Position numbers and translations under genes: made by a program
Source: Vulcanimicrobiota bacterium
GTDB taxonomy: Bacteria > Vulcanimicrobiota > Vulcanimicrobiia > Vulcanimicrobiales > Vulcanimicrobiaceae
DNA: 17,519 nt
Direction of reading: 5' to 3'
Assembly (NCBI GenBank): GCA_019237435.1
Contig: JAFAHB010000008.1
Span: forward strand, 1-17,519
Part shown: positions 1 through 7,603 of the stretch, one piece after another
Layout of the letters: the number at the start of each line of letters is the position of its first letter
Numbering within the stretch: the stretch's first letter is position 1
Notes under the pieces: model-generated
Told to the model about the DNA's origin: nothing
Seen by the model: the letters and a program-made list of their open reading frames with translations, nothing else
Databases searched by the model: none

Positions 1-2069
1 TTGCCTGTATAGGTGATCTGCCAGTTCGCTCCCGCTACGCTCGGTCCGGGAATGGGATTCGTGAACTGGCCGGCCGTCAAAGGGCTGTTGCAGGGCGCCG
101 GTTGCCCCTGCTGATAGAACTCTCCGTCCCACTTCCCCGACCGCCACGCAAAGCACTGCGTTCCGTTCGTGAGGTTCGTGACGCTCGTCGTGGGTGAGTT
201 GTTGAAGTTATTGTTGTTATATCGATTCGTCGTAGCGGTGATATAGTTGGTGTCGAATGTCAACAGGTGCTGGGAATCGAGCTGATCTCCGAACGTCGCG
301 GCTAAGCCGCGCGTGTGCGATTCGAGCTCGTAGTCGTAACTAAGGGCGCCGAAGCCAAAGAACGGCGTACCGTAACTGAGCGCACTCGCTTGCAGCCAGT
401 CTGAATAAAAGCTATATCCGTAGATTCTGAAATACGCGTTCGATCCCATGTTGTGTTGGTATTGCAGCTTGAAGATCGACGCGTTGTTCCAATATGAGTC
501 GCGATTATCCGGCGGTACCGACGAGTAGGTTCCCACCGCGCACTCGCCTGCTATGTGAAAGCTGGGATGGCTATCGTACGGATCGATATTCGCACACCGG
601 CCGCCGGGTGAGCTCGGTGCGAAATACGCAACGGGCGACACGCCGGCCGGATTCTCTCCGAAGTGCGTTCCGCTCGGCCAAGTGACGAAATCGGGCCAAA
701 CCTCGGGAACGTTCGCTCCATAAATCACCTGACTTAGCTGCGTGATGATGTTAGGGCCAAGGTCGTTCTGCGAGCTATAAAACTGCGTCTGCAACGCGAC
801 GACGTTATAGAGCACCTGGACGTCGTCGCGGCCGGCATCGTGACGATGCGGTATGCCGACGTGAAGGTTAACGACGCTTTCGCGATCGGCGAGATTTGAA
901 ACACCGAACGCTGAATACGCCGGCGTGATCGTCTGATAACAGCCGGGATCTTGAAAGACGCCGTGCGGCAGCTGGACGTATCCCGGTTGCCCCGGAGAGA
1001 GCGTGAATGGATTGTAGACCGGCGAGCGGTTGGGCCCGTTGTAAAATCCGGATCCCGCCGGGGGAGTGTAACCGCAAATGGGATAGACGCCTCCGAAGAA
1101 CAGCGCCGTCGTGTTTAACGCAATCGCGGGATAACCCCAAACCAAGCCGAGATTCGAACCGTTGAACTGGTCGAGGTAGCGGTAATCCTGATTGTACCCG
1201 CCGATGCCGACGTAATAGGAGAAGAGCCGGTCGGGCGTCGCACCGCCCGCTTCGACTTGCAAACTGTGATAGTAGGTCGGCGTGCCGACTCCGCCGTTCG
1301 CGGTGCCATATCCCGGAAACGTTCCCGTCTTGATGACCTGATTGATGAACCCCGCAAGCCCGCTCGTGCTCTCCCCCGCGGTGCCGCCGCCGGCATAGAC
1401 TTGCAGCTCTTGCTGACCAAGCGTTCCGGCCGTGCTGCCCGGATAGTTGTCGAACGAACGATTGACTGGGACGCCGTCGAACTCATATCCGATCTGATCG
1501 TAATCGCCGCCGCGAATGTAGACCGTTTCATTCCAACCCTGCTGATTCGGGGGCACGAACGTGCCCGGAACCGAGGCGATGGCTGAGTATGCGTTGTTCA
1601 GATTGCCGCCGCCGCCGATGCCCGCGGCGGCTTGCGTGACGGTCGAGTTGACGGAATAGACGTCGCTCGTCGTGCCGGGTTTCACCAGGTCCATCGTCGA
1701 GCGAGCCGTCACGCGGGCAATCGTGCGCAGCGAAGCCGCAAGGGTCACGCGAATTGTTTGCACCTGATCGGCGAAAACCGAGATGCCGGTCAACGAGGCG
1801 GTATCGAATCCGTTCTTGGAAGCGGTAATCGTGTACGTGTCAGGAGCGAGCGTCAAGAACCCGAAGCGACCCGACGCGTCGGTCGTGACGGTAGCGGTCT
1901 GCGAAGCGCTGACGGCGACGACACGCACGCCGGCCAACGGCGCGTTTGCCGTACTTACCACCGATCCGGTGATTGCGCCGGTCGTTCCGGCACGGCCGTA
2001 TACAACGCTCGCGGAGATTCCGACCGCGAGCGCAATGAACGACGTCGTTCTTCGCAGCGGCTGCAGCAT
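1..2069 (-). CDS. TonB-dependent receptor, CarboxypepD_reg-like N-terminus (partial, C-terminus off left edge)
   Basis: Reading leftward from the ATG at 2069, a frame stays open for 689 codons to the window edge. Residues 1-26 look like a signal peptide (basic start, hydrophobic core, AGT-type end). Residues about 31-112 form a carboxypeptidase-regulatory-like beta-sandwich (GAITGSVVST, then TDASGRFGFLTLAPDTYTI). Residues about 137-250 match a TonB receptor plug, with YIRGGDYDQIGYEFDGVPV at 184-202 and GLAGFINQVIKTGT at 237-250. The rest is rich in aromatic residues, Asn, Gly and Ser, as expected for outer-membrane beta strands and loops. The family imports large substrates across the outer membrane using TonB energy; the substrate is not predictable here. 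No clear TonB box or Shine-Dalgarno is visible. A TTG at 2087 is an alternative start, and an in-frame stop lies just upstream (2091-2093). It diverges from hutU, so uptake linked to histidine or peptides is possible but is only inference. Confidence 0.9.
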   Translation of the reverse strand, partial: MLQPLRRTTSFIALAVGISASVVYGRAGTTGAITGSVVSTANAPLAGVRVVAVSASQTATVTTDASGRFGFLTLAPDTYTITASKNGFDTASLTGISVFADQVQTIRVTLAASLRTIARVTARSTMDLVKPGTTSDVYSVNSTVTQAAAGIGGGGNLNNAYSAIASVPGTFVPPNQQGWNETVYIRGGDYDQIGYEFDGVPVNRSFDNYPGSTAGTLGQQELQVYAGGGTAGESTSGLAGFINQVIKTGTFPGYGTANGGVGTPTYYHSLQVEAGGATPDRLFSYYVGIGGYNQDYRYLDQFNGSNLGLVWGYPAIALNTTALFFGGVYPICGYTPPAGSGFYNGPNRSPVYNPFTLSPGQPGYVQLPHGVFQDPGCYQTITPAYSAFGVSNLADRESVVNLHVGIPHRHDAGRDDVQVLYNVVALQTQFYSSQNDLGPNIITQLSQVIYGANVPEVWPDFVTWPSGTHFGENPAGVSPVAYFAPSSPGGRCANIDPYDSHPSFHIAGECAVGTYSSVPPDNRDSYWNNASIFKLQYQHNMGSNAYFRIYGYSFYSDWLQASALSYGTPFFGFGALSYDYELESHTRGLAATFGDQLDSQHLLTFDTNYITATTNRYNNNNFNNSPTTSVTNLTNGTQCFAWRSGKWDGEFYQQGQPAPCNSPLTAGQFTNPIPGPSVAGANWQITYTG

Positions 2070-2100
2070 CCGCAAACATTCGAGCAAAAATCATCCGTGT

Positions 2101-2143
2101 CATCCTGAGCGGAGCGACCTTCTGGGAGCGGAGTCGAAGGACC
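2101..2143 (+). repeat. Dispersed 43-bp repeat, intergenic copy
   Basis: This copy lies in the 94-bp gap between the divergent receptor and hutU. It starts CATCCTGAGCGGAGCGA, has an 8-base variable centre, then GAGCGGAGTCGAAGGACC. A second 43-bp copy inside hutI (5218-5260) shares the first 17 bases exactly and 16 of the last 18. The style resembles the short repeats ending in GTCGAAGGA that are scattered through some bacterial genomes. CCTTC at 2118-2122 can pair with GAAGG at 2136-2140 or 2152-2156. Confidence 0.75.
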
Positions 2144-2151
2144 AGCTTGTC

Positions 2152-2156
2152 GAAGG
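2152..2156 (+). promoter_or_regulatory. Shine-Dalgarno of hutU
   Basis: GAAGG lies 7 nt before the ATG at 2164 and supports that start. It sits just beyond the 43-bp repeat and repeats that element's own GTCGAAGG ending. It can pair with ACCTTC at 2117-2122, which could hide it in the mRNA. Confidence 0.5.
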
Positions 2157-2163
2157 TTGACGC

Positions 2164-3822
2164 ATGACCGCCGTAACCGGACCGCGCGTCGTTCGGGCGC
2201 CGCGGGGGACGCAGCGTTCATGCGAGGGCTGGCCGCAAGAAGCGGCGATGCGCATGCTGATGAACAACCTCGATCCCGACGTCGCCGAGCGCCCCGACGA
2301 CCTCGTCGTTTACGGCGGCAACGGAAGAGCTGCGCGTTCGTGGCAGTCTTTCGACGCAATCGTTCGGACGTTACGCCGTCTGAAGGGCGACGAGACGCTA
2401 ATCGTTCAGAGCGGCAAGCCCGTCGCCGTTTTTCGGACGCATCCCCGCGCGCCGCGCGTCCTGATCGCCAACGCGAATCTCGTTCCAAAGTGGGCGGATT
2501 GGAGCGTATTTCGCGAGTTGGAGGCGCAGGGGCTGACCATGTACGGCCAGATGACCGCGGGCTCGTGGATTTACATCGGGACGCAAGGCATCGTGCAGGG
2601 AACGTACGAGACCTTTGCCGAGCTTGCGCGCCAACGTTTCGGCGGGTCGCTCGAGGGGCGAGTAACGTTGACGGCCGGCGTCGGCGGAATGGGCGGCGCG
2701 CAGCCGCTGGCAGTCGCGATGAACGGCGGCGTCTGCCTCGTCGTCGACGTCGATCGCGCGCGTTTGGAGCGACGTCGCGATTTGCGTTACCTCGATCGTC
2801 TGGTGGATTCCCGCGAACGGGCGCTCGAAGAGGTTGAGCGCGCGCGGCGCGGGCGCGAGGCGCTTTCCATCGGTTACGAAGGCAATGCGGCCGAAGAGTT
2901 TCCTTTATTGTACGATGCCGGTTTTCGGCCCGATGCCGTAACGGATCAGACCTCGGCGCACGACGTGCTGAACGGCTATGTTCCGGCCGGCCTTTCGCTC
3001 GACGAGGCCGCCGAGTTGCGCAAGCGCGACGCCGCCGAATACGAACGGCGCGCGCTGGAGAGCTGCGGCGCGCACGTACAGGCAATGGTTCGCTATCTCG
3101 ATGCCGGAGCGGTGGTTTTCGATTACGGCAACAACATCCGGGCGCAGGCGCAGCGCGCAGGATTCGGCCGCGCCTTTGCGTTCCCCGGCTTCGTTCCGGC
3201 ATTCATTCGACCGCTGTTCTGTCGCGGTTCCGGTCCGTTTCGATTCGCGGCCCTCTCGGGCGATCCCGACGATATCGAGCAATGCGATCGCAGACTCCTG
3301 GAGCTCTTCCCGCAGGATGCCTCGCTGGCGCGCTGGATCAAGTTGGCGCGCGAGCGGATCGCATTTCAGGGACTTCCCGCGCGCATCTGCTGGCTTGGAT
3401 ACGGCGACCGCGCTAAAGCCGGACTTGCGTTCAACGAGCTGGTGCGCTGCAGTGCCGTTCGGGCCCCGATCGTGATCGGGCGCGACCACCTCGACACGGG
3501 AAGCGTAGCGTCGCCTTATCGCGAGACGGAATCCATGCGCGATGGGAGCGACGCAATTGCCGATTGGCCGATACTCAACGCGCTGCTCAATACCGCGGCG
3601 GGCGCTCATTGGGTGAGCTTTCACCACGGCGGCGGCGTTGGTATCGGCTACAGCCTGCATGCGGGAATGGTCGTTGTCGCCGACGGCAGCGACGATGCTC
3701 GCGAACGGCTGGCGTGCGTGTTGACCACCGACCCCGCGCTCGGCGTCGTGCGACATGCGGATGCCGGGTACGAGATTGCGATCGAAACCGCCGACGCCAG
3801 GGACATAGACTGGCGCCTCTGA
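2164..3822 (+). CDS. hutU: Urocanate hydratase (urocanase)
   Basis: Catalyses urocanate plus water to 4-imidazolone-5-propionate, the second step of histidine degradation, using tightly bound NAD+ in the cytoplasm. At 552 residues it is close to the usual length (about 555). Family signatures run the full length: [20 protein letters not shown] at 11-30, YGGNGRAAR at 50-58, [20 protein letters not shown] at 131-150, the glycine-rich [13 protein letters not shown] at 171-183 (NAD-site region), FCRGSGPFR at 352-360, [16 protein letters not shown] at 436-451 and [19 protein letters not shown] at 485-503. Cys409 in [12 protein letters not shown] corresponds in position to the essential Cys410 of the Pseudomonas putida enzyme. 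The start is supported by the GAAGG ribosome site and by the conserved N-terminus. It is the first gene of the plus-strand hut cluster. Nothing appears truncated. Confidence 0.97.
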   Translation: MTAVTGPRVVRAPRGTQRSCEGWPQEAAMRMLMNNLDPDVAERPDDLVVYGGNGRAARSWQSFDAIVRTLRRLKGDETLIVQSGKPVAVFRTHPRAPRVLIANANLVPKWADWSVFRELEAQGLTMYGQMTAGSWIYIGTQGIVQGTYETFAELARQRFGGSLEGRVTLTAGVGGMGGAQPLAVAMNGGVCLVVDVDRARLERRRDLRYLDRLVDSRERALEEVERARRGREALSIGYEGNAAEEFPLLYDAGFRPDAVTDQTSAHDVLNGYVPAGLSLDEAAELRKRDAAEYERRALESCGAHVQAMVRYLDAGAVVFDYGNNIRAQAQRAGFGRAFAFPGFVPAFIRPLFCRGSGPFRFAALSGDPDDIEQCDRRLLELFPQDASLARWIKLARERIAFQGLPARICWLGYGDRAKAGLAFNELVRCSAVRAPIVIGRDHLDTGSVASPYRETESMRDGSDAIADWPILNALLNTAAGAHWVSFHHGGGVGIGYSLHAGMVVVADGSDDARERLACVLTTDPALGVVRHADAGYEIAIETADARDIDWRL

Positions 3823-3862
3823 TCACCGGTTGCTTAGCTGCGCTCGCGTGCGCATGGTCAGT

Positions 3863-3891
3863 TTGACAAATAAGAACGAGCCTGACAGAAT
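3863..3891 (+). promoter_or_regulatory. Candidate sigma70-type promoter before the HAF lipoprotein
   Basis: TTGACA (3863-3868, perfect -35) is followed after 17 bp by CAGAAT (3886-3891, 4 of 6 matches to the -10 consensus). It lies in the 136-bp gap after hutU and about 65 bp before the next start. It suggests that the lipoprotein, and perhaps hutI and hutF, can be transcribed separately from hutU. Confidence 0.45.
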
Positions 3892-3947
3892 TGGCCAAAT
3901 AGCTAGCCGAAGGCGCTCCACGCCTCTCTCCAGTTCTGCAAGTCAGC

Positions 3948-3953
3948 AAGGAG
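3948..3953 (+). promoter_or_regulatory. Strong Shine-Dalgarno deciding the start at 3959
   Basis: AAGGAG lies 5 nt before the ATG at 3959. It rules in this start over in-frame upstream ATGs (from 3830), which would place the lipoprotein signal about 43 residues inside the protein. Confidence 0.8.
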
Positions 3954-3958
3954 ATTCC

Positions 3959-4966
3959 ATGACCCACTTTTTGTTACGACGGACCCCGTGTGCGGTGTGC
4001 GTCGCGGTCTCGGCTATTGCCGTTGCTGCGTGTTCGAACGGCGCCGTTTCCGGATCGACGGCGGAATCGATCCCCGCAGCATCATCAAAGGCCCGGCCGA
4101 ACACACAGCCAACCGGAATCCAATTCAAGTATGAAACGATCGATGACGGGGCGTCCACGACGAGCAACCTAAGCGGCGTCAATCAACTTGGAAAAATCGT
4201 CGGCACGTACGGCACCGGCACCGCCAGCGATCCCTATGGCGGGTTTACCAGCCGCTCACCATACAGCAGGTTGGACGCGCTGAACTATCCGCAAGCCGCC
4301 GGCACCATTGCCGAAGGCGTCAGCTCCAACAAAATCGTCGTCGGCGCCGTCGTTAGTCCCAGCAGCCTGCGCGGTACTTGGGGCTTCGTCTGGGACGCGG
4401 GAGCCTGGACGCTCGTGAAAGACCGCGAGGACGGTGGAGGCAAGGATTCCGTCACCGAGCTGACCGCAATCAACGACTCCGGCCTCGCAACGGGTTACTA
4501 CGTCAACCCCTCCACTCACCAGCCGTCTCCGGTTGAGTTCAACTTGCTCAGCAATCAGTTCATCAACTTGGATCCCGACAGCGGCGTCAAACAAGTCGCG
4601 ACGGGGATCAACGGCAAAGGCGACATCGTTGGCTACGAGACGGGATCCGGCGGTAAATACCTCGGCTGGTTTTACCGGACCGGCTCGTACTTCACAATCG
4701 CACACGCCGGCGACGATACCCAGCTCTGGGGCATTAACTGGCAAGACGAGCTCGTCGGCTCGTACAAGGATAAGTCGGGCGTAACGCACGGCTTCATTTT
4801 GACCGATCCTACCGGCAGCCAGCAGTGGCAGTTCATCGACGAGCCCAATGCCGCCGGCACGACCGTGGTGACCGATATCAACAACCACAACGAGATCACC
4901 GGTTGGTACGTGGACTCCAACGGAAATGCGAACGGGTTCGTCGGTCTTCCGCAGGGCTCGAGATGA
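3959..4966 (+). CDS. HAF-repeat lipoprotein of unknown function
   Basis: A 335-residue protein with a lipoprotein signal: basic start MTHFLLRR, a hydrophobic stretch, and lipobox VAAC with Cys25 as the lipidation site. A low-complexity Ser/Ala/Pro linker (about 26-52) follows. The remainder consists of degenerate repeats of the type called HAF or 'extracellular repeat': VNQLGKIVGTY (74-84), INDSGLATGYY (171-181), INGKGDIVGYETG (217-229), INWQDELVGSYKD (259-271) and INNHNEITGWYVD (307-319). Most repeats are followed by GF or GWF. Such repeats probably build a beta-propeller-like fold, and no catalytic residues are evident. It sits between hutU and hutI with its own candidate promoter and a strong ribosome site. 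It may be an unrelated gene within the cluster rather than a pathway component. Its role is unknown. Confidence 0.85.
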   Translation: MTHFLLRRTPCAVCVAVSAIAVAACSNGAVSGSTAESIPAASSKARPNTQPTGIQFKYETIDDGASTTSNLSGVNQLGKIVGTYGTGTASDPYGGFTSRSPYSRLDALNYPQAAGTIAEGVSSNKIVVGAVVSPSSLRGTWGFVWDAGAWTLVKDREDGGGKDSVTELTAINDSGLATGYYVNPSTHQPSPVEFNLLSNQFINLDPDSGVKQVATGINGKGDIVGYETGSGGKYLGWFYRTGSYFTIAHAGDDTQLWGINWQDELVGSYKDKSGVTHGFILTDPTGSQQWQFIDEPNAAGTTVVTDINNHNEITGWYVDSNGNANGFVGLPQGSR

Positions 4967-4968
4967 CG

Positions 4969-5000
4969 GCGGCTTAGTCGCAGCCGCGTAAAGTACGCGG
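4969..5000 (+). promoter_or_regulatory. Two overlapping, mutually exclusive inverted repeats before hutI
   Basis: GCGGCT (4969-4974) can pair with AGCCGC (4982-4987). CCGCGTA (4984-4990) can pair perfectly with TACGCGG (4994-5000) across a 3-nt loop. The stems share 4984-4987, so only one can form at a time. No U-run follows, so a normal intrinsic terminator is unlikely. An mRNA switch, an operator, or a stabilising structure between the lipoprotein and hutI is possible. Confidence 0.45.
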
Positions 5001-5041
5001 TGAGGCGTCGTGCTTAAAGGGCCGGCGCGATATCTCGGCGG

Positions 5042-6292
5042 ATGCAGGCCCGGGTGGCTGAAGCGACGCTCATCGTTCGGGCCGGGACGCTCATTACGTG
5101 CGATACGGCTGCGTCGCAATGCGGCATTGATTTCGATGCGCTAGGCCGGATTGACGACGCCGTCATCCAGATTGACGACGGCAAGTTCACCTGCGTTGGT
5201 AAAGATTCCGCCGGTGGCATCCTGAGCGGAGCGAGTGCTAACGAGCGCAGTCGAAGGATCGATCTGCGCGACTGCGTCATCGTACCGGGTTTTGTCGACG
5301 CGCACGCGCATCCGTTTTTTGCCGGCGACCGCGAACCTGATTTTACCGCCCGCATTCGCGGCGAACCATCGCCGCTTGGAATGCGCTACACTATCGATCG
5401 GACGCGAGAAGCGCTGCTCGATCCGCAGCGCTTTTACGAGACTACGGTACGGCCGCGGCTGCACACTATTTTGGCGCACGGCACGACGACGCTCGAAACC
5501 AAGACGGGTTACGCGTTGCACAAACCGGGGGAGACGGCGCTGCTCGACTTGATCGCGCAGCATCGTGACGACTCCGGCGTCCCGCGCCTCGTCGCGACGT
5601 TCCTCGGCGCGCACGCCCTGCCGCCGGAGTTTAGCCGGGAGCAGGCCTACGTCGATTACCTCATCGATCAAGTCATCCCGTCGGCGGCCGCTCACGGCGC
5701 CGTGTATGCCGACGCCTTCTGCGAGCCGGGATTCTTTTCGCCCGAGCAGACGCGCCGTTATCTGGACGCTGCGCGGCTGCATGGATTGCGATTGCGGGTG
5801 CACTGCGATGAGATGGCCTACGGCGGAGCGGCCGAGATGGCGGCGCACCTAAACGTTGACGCGGTGGATCACTGCAACTATATCCGCAAATACGACATCG
5901 GCGCGATCGCCGAGCGCGGGATCGTCACCGTCGCTTGCCCCGCGACGATCGCATACCTCGATTTGCCGCAGCGAGCTCCTGTGCGCGCGCTGCTCGAAGC
6001 GGGCGGGATGGTCGCGCTGGCAAGCGACTATAATCCCGGAACTTCGCCGTGCTTCAATCTGCAGACGGTCGCATACTTCGGACGCAAGCTTTTCGACATC
6101 TCAGCCGCCGAGGCGCTCTACGCGGTGACGCGCGCGGCGGCGCATTCGTTGCGCCGAGATGCCGGCGTGATCCGGCCGGGAGCTCCGGCCGATTTCGTCG
6201 CTCTGCGCATCGAATCGCCCGACGAGTTCGGCTGGCAGTTCGGGGGGAACCTCGCCGCGGCCGTCTTCAAAAACGGGGCACGCGTAGCATGA
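5042..6292 (+). CDS. hutI: Imidazolonepropionase
   Basis: Hydrolyses 4-imidazolone-5-propionate to N-formimino-L-glutamate, the third step of histidine degradation; a metal-dependent amidohydrolase of the cytoplasm. At 416 residues it has normal family length. Visible signatures are the metal-binding HxH in VPGFVDAHAHPFFAGDRE (81-98; His88, His90), ETKTGYALHKPGE (152-164), TFLGAHALPPEF (186-197), DAFCEPGFFSPEQ (224-236), the metal or substrate histidine in RVHCDE (His254), DHCNY (His277), and ASDYNPGTSPCFNL (327-340) with the metal-binding Asp329. The ATG at 5042 is preceded only by a weak GGCGG, with no better start nearby. Residues 59-73 are encoded by a 43-bp dispersed repeat and lie in the linker before the catalytic barrel. 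The stop overlaps the hutF start as ATGA, which suggests translational coupling. Confidence 0.95.
   Translation: MQARVAEATLIVRAGTLITCDTAASQCGIDFDALGRIDDAVIQIDDGKFTCVGKDSAGGILSGASANERSRRIDLRDCVIVPGFVDAHAHPFFAGDREPDFTARIRGEPSPLGMRYTIDRTREALLDPQRFYETTVRPRLHTILAHGTTTLETKTGYALHKPGETALLDLIAQHRDDSGVPRLVATFLGAHALPPEFSREQAYVDYLIDQVIPSAAAHGAVYADAFCEPGFFSPEQTRRYLDAARLHGLRLRVHCDEMAYGGAAEMAAHLNVDAVDHCNYIRKYDIGAIAERGIVTVACPATIAYLDLPQRAPVRALLEAGGMVALASDYNPGTSPCFNLQTVAYFGRKLFDISAAEALYAVTRAAAHSLRRDAGVIRPGAPADFVALRIESPDEFGWQFGGNLAAAVFKNGARVA
5218..5260 (+). repeat. Dispersed 43-bp repeat, copy inside the hutI reading frame
   Basis: CATCCTGAGCGGAGCGA is followed by 8 variable bases and then GAGCGCAGTCGAAGGATC, the same design and the same length as the intergenic copy at 2101-2143. 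It is read in frame as GILSGASANERSRRI (residues 59-73), a Ser/Arg-rich stretch unlike the flanking beta-sandwich strands. Confidence 0.8.
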
Positions 6293-7581
6293 CCAACGAG
6301 TTCGTTCGCTGCGCTCGCGCGATCGTCTCTGGTGAGCCGCGCGAGGATTACGCATTCATCGTGCGCGACGGCATGATTACCGAGGGTGGCGACTTCGGCG
6401 AGCTGCGGGGGCGTGCGCGCGCTCTCCCGTCGCGGTCGTTTCCTGCCGATCGCCTTGTCGTTCCGGGGTTCATAAACGGTCACAGCCACGCGTATCAAAT
6501 TCTGCTGCGGGGATGGGCCGACGATTGGCCGTTTGCGAAATGGCGCAGCGACGCTCTCTACCGCGTCGTGCCGCAGCTTACGCCGGATGACGTGTATTGG
6601 ACGTTCGTCGCAGCCTTTTCCGAGATGCTGGCAGCCGGCATCACGACGGTCGCCGAGTTTTTCTACCTCAATGGCGCCGGCAACGCACATGCCGAAGCAG
6701 CAATCCGCGCTGCGCGCGACACCGGTATCCGGCTCGTCCTTGCCCGCACGTGGATGGACGCGCAGTATGCGCCGGCGCAATTCCGCGAGGACATCGAAAC
6801 CGCCGCCTCACGGACGCGCGAGCTGATGCAGCGCTATCCGGACGCGCACGTGTGCGTCGCTCCGCACTCGCTGCACGCCGCATCCCACGAAATGATTCGG
6901 GCGGCAGCCGAGTTTGCGCGCGAGTCCGATTGCATGCTGCACGTTCACGTCGCCGAGGCGCGTTACGAGGGAGCGCAAACCCGCAAAGAATTCGGCCGTT
7001 CACCCCTCGCGCTGCTACGGGACCTGGGTGCGCTCGACGAGCGAACCGTCGCGATTCATGCCATCTACCTCGATGACGAGGATTACGCGCTGCTCGCGAA
7101 AAGCGGCGCGCGCGTCGTGCATAACCCGATGACGAACCAGTATCTCGGTGACGGAATCTGCGACGTCAGAGCGCTGCAATCGCACGGCGTTTCGATTGGT
7201 TTAGGAACGGATGCCGACGTGCGGCCCTCGATGATCGACGAGATGCGCGCCGCGGCGCTGCTGCAGAAGATCTTGCATCTCGACGGTGCGGCCTCAACTG
7301 CGCGGCACGCGTATTTAATGGCAACGGCGCACGGCGCTCGAGCACTGCGCATTGCGGGTGGGGATTTGGTCGCGGGCGCGCCGGCGGATTACGTCGTCCT
7401 CGACGGATCGCAGATCGATTCGTGGTCGCCGGCGATCAATGCGCTCGTCTATCGTGGCGCGGATCGCTGGGTTCAGGCGACCTTTTCGAAGGGCCGCCGT
7501 GTTTATGTCGGTGAGCTCTCGCCCCTCGCGCGTCGTGCGCGCGACGTGCTTGACGGCGTCGCGAGGCGGGTTTCCCCGTAG
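6289..7581 (+). CDS. hutF: Amidohydrolase, probable N-formimino-L-glutamate deiminase
   Basis: A 430-residue metal-dependent amidohydrolase. Metal-site motifs are in order: VVPGFINGHSHAYQ (57-70; His65, His67), APHSLH (191-196), LHVHVAEA (217-224), AIHAIYLD (255-262) and GLGTDAD (304-310; Asp308). The HSHAYQ box, the tract LTPDDVYW, the GITTVAEFFYLN segment (117-128) and LGDGI (286-290) resemble HutF, which converts formiminoglutamate to N-formylglutamate and ammonia. Adjacent hutU and hutI support this. However, VVHNPMTNQYL (276-286) and the EMRAAALLQK stretch also recall the adenosylhomocysteine/guanine deaminase branch, so substrate is less certain than family. The start is the ATG overlapping the hutI stop; a longer in-frame reading from 6049 lies within hutI and is rejected. 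HutG, the expected next enzyme, is not in the window. Confidence 0.72.
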   Translation: MTNEFVRCARAIVSGEPREDYAFIVRDGMITEGGDFGELRGRARALPSRSFPADRLVVPGFINGHSHAYQILLRGWADDWPFAKWRSDALYRVVPQLTPDDVYWTFVAAFSEMLAAGITTVAEFFYLNGAGNAHAEAAIRAARDTGIRLVLARTWMDAQYAPAQFREDIETAASRTRELMQRYPDAHVCVAPHSLHAASHEMIRAAAEFARESDCMLHVHVAEARYEGAQTRKEFGRSPLALLRDLGALDERTVAIHAIYLDDEDYALLAKSGARVVHNPMTNQYLGDGICDVRALQSHGVSIGLGTDADVRPSMIDEMRAAALLQKILHLDGAASTARHAYLMATAHGARALRIAGGDLVAGAPADYVVLDGSQIDSWSPAINALVYRGADRWVQATFSKGRRVYVGELSPLARRARDVLDGVARRVSP

Positions 7582-7603
7582 CACTGCGGAAACTCGCACG
7601 GCC

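Noticed and set aside
1840..2103. Minus-strand ATG at 2103 with an 87-codon frame
   Set aside because: This frame is offset from the receptor frame and lacks its signal peptide and domains; the ATG at 2069 opens the conserved protein.
1955..3202. Long minus-strand reading frame (415 codons) across the receptor start and hutU
   Set aside because: Its translation is extremely Arg/Ala-rich without any recognisable motif, and it is antisense to hutU, whose signatures are unambiguous. It is a GC-driven shadow.
4256..5119. Minus-strand frame of 287 codons antisense to the HAF lipoprotein
   Set aside because: The plus strand has a lipobox, a strong ribosome site and repeat motifs; the antisense product has none.
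6049..6288. Upstream in-frame extension of the hutF reading frame
   Set aside because: It lies wholly inside hutI in another frame, is Arg-rich, and precedes the normal amidohydrolase N-terminus; the ATGA overlap at 6289 is the better start.
7352..7603. Upstream in-frame extension of the small lipoprotein
   Set aside because: The extension overlaps the hutF 3' end and would bury the lipoprotein signal; MRRGTVALAT at 7604 is a proper signal start.
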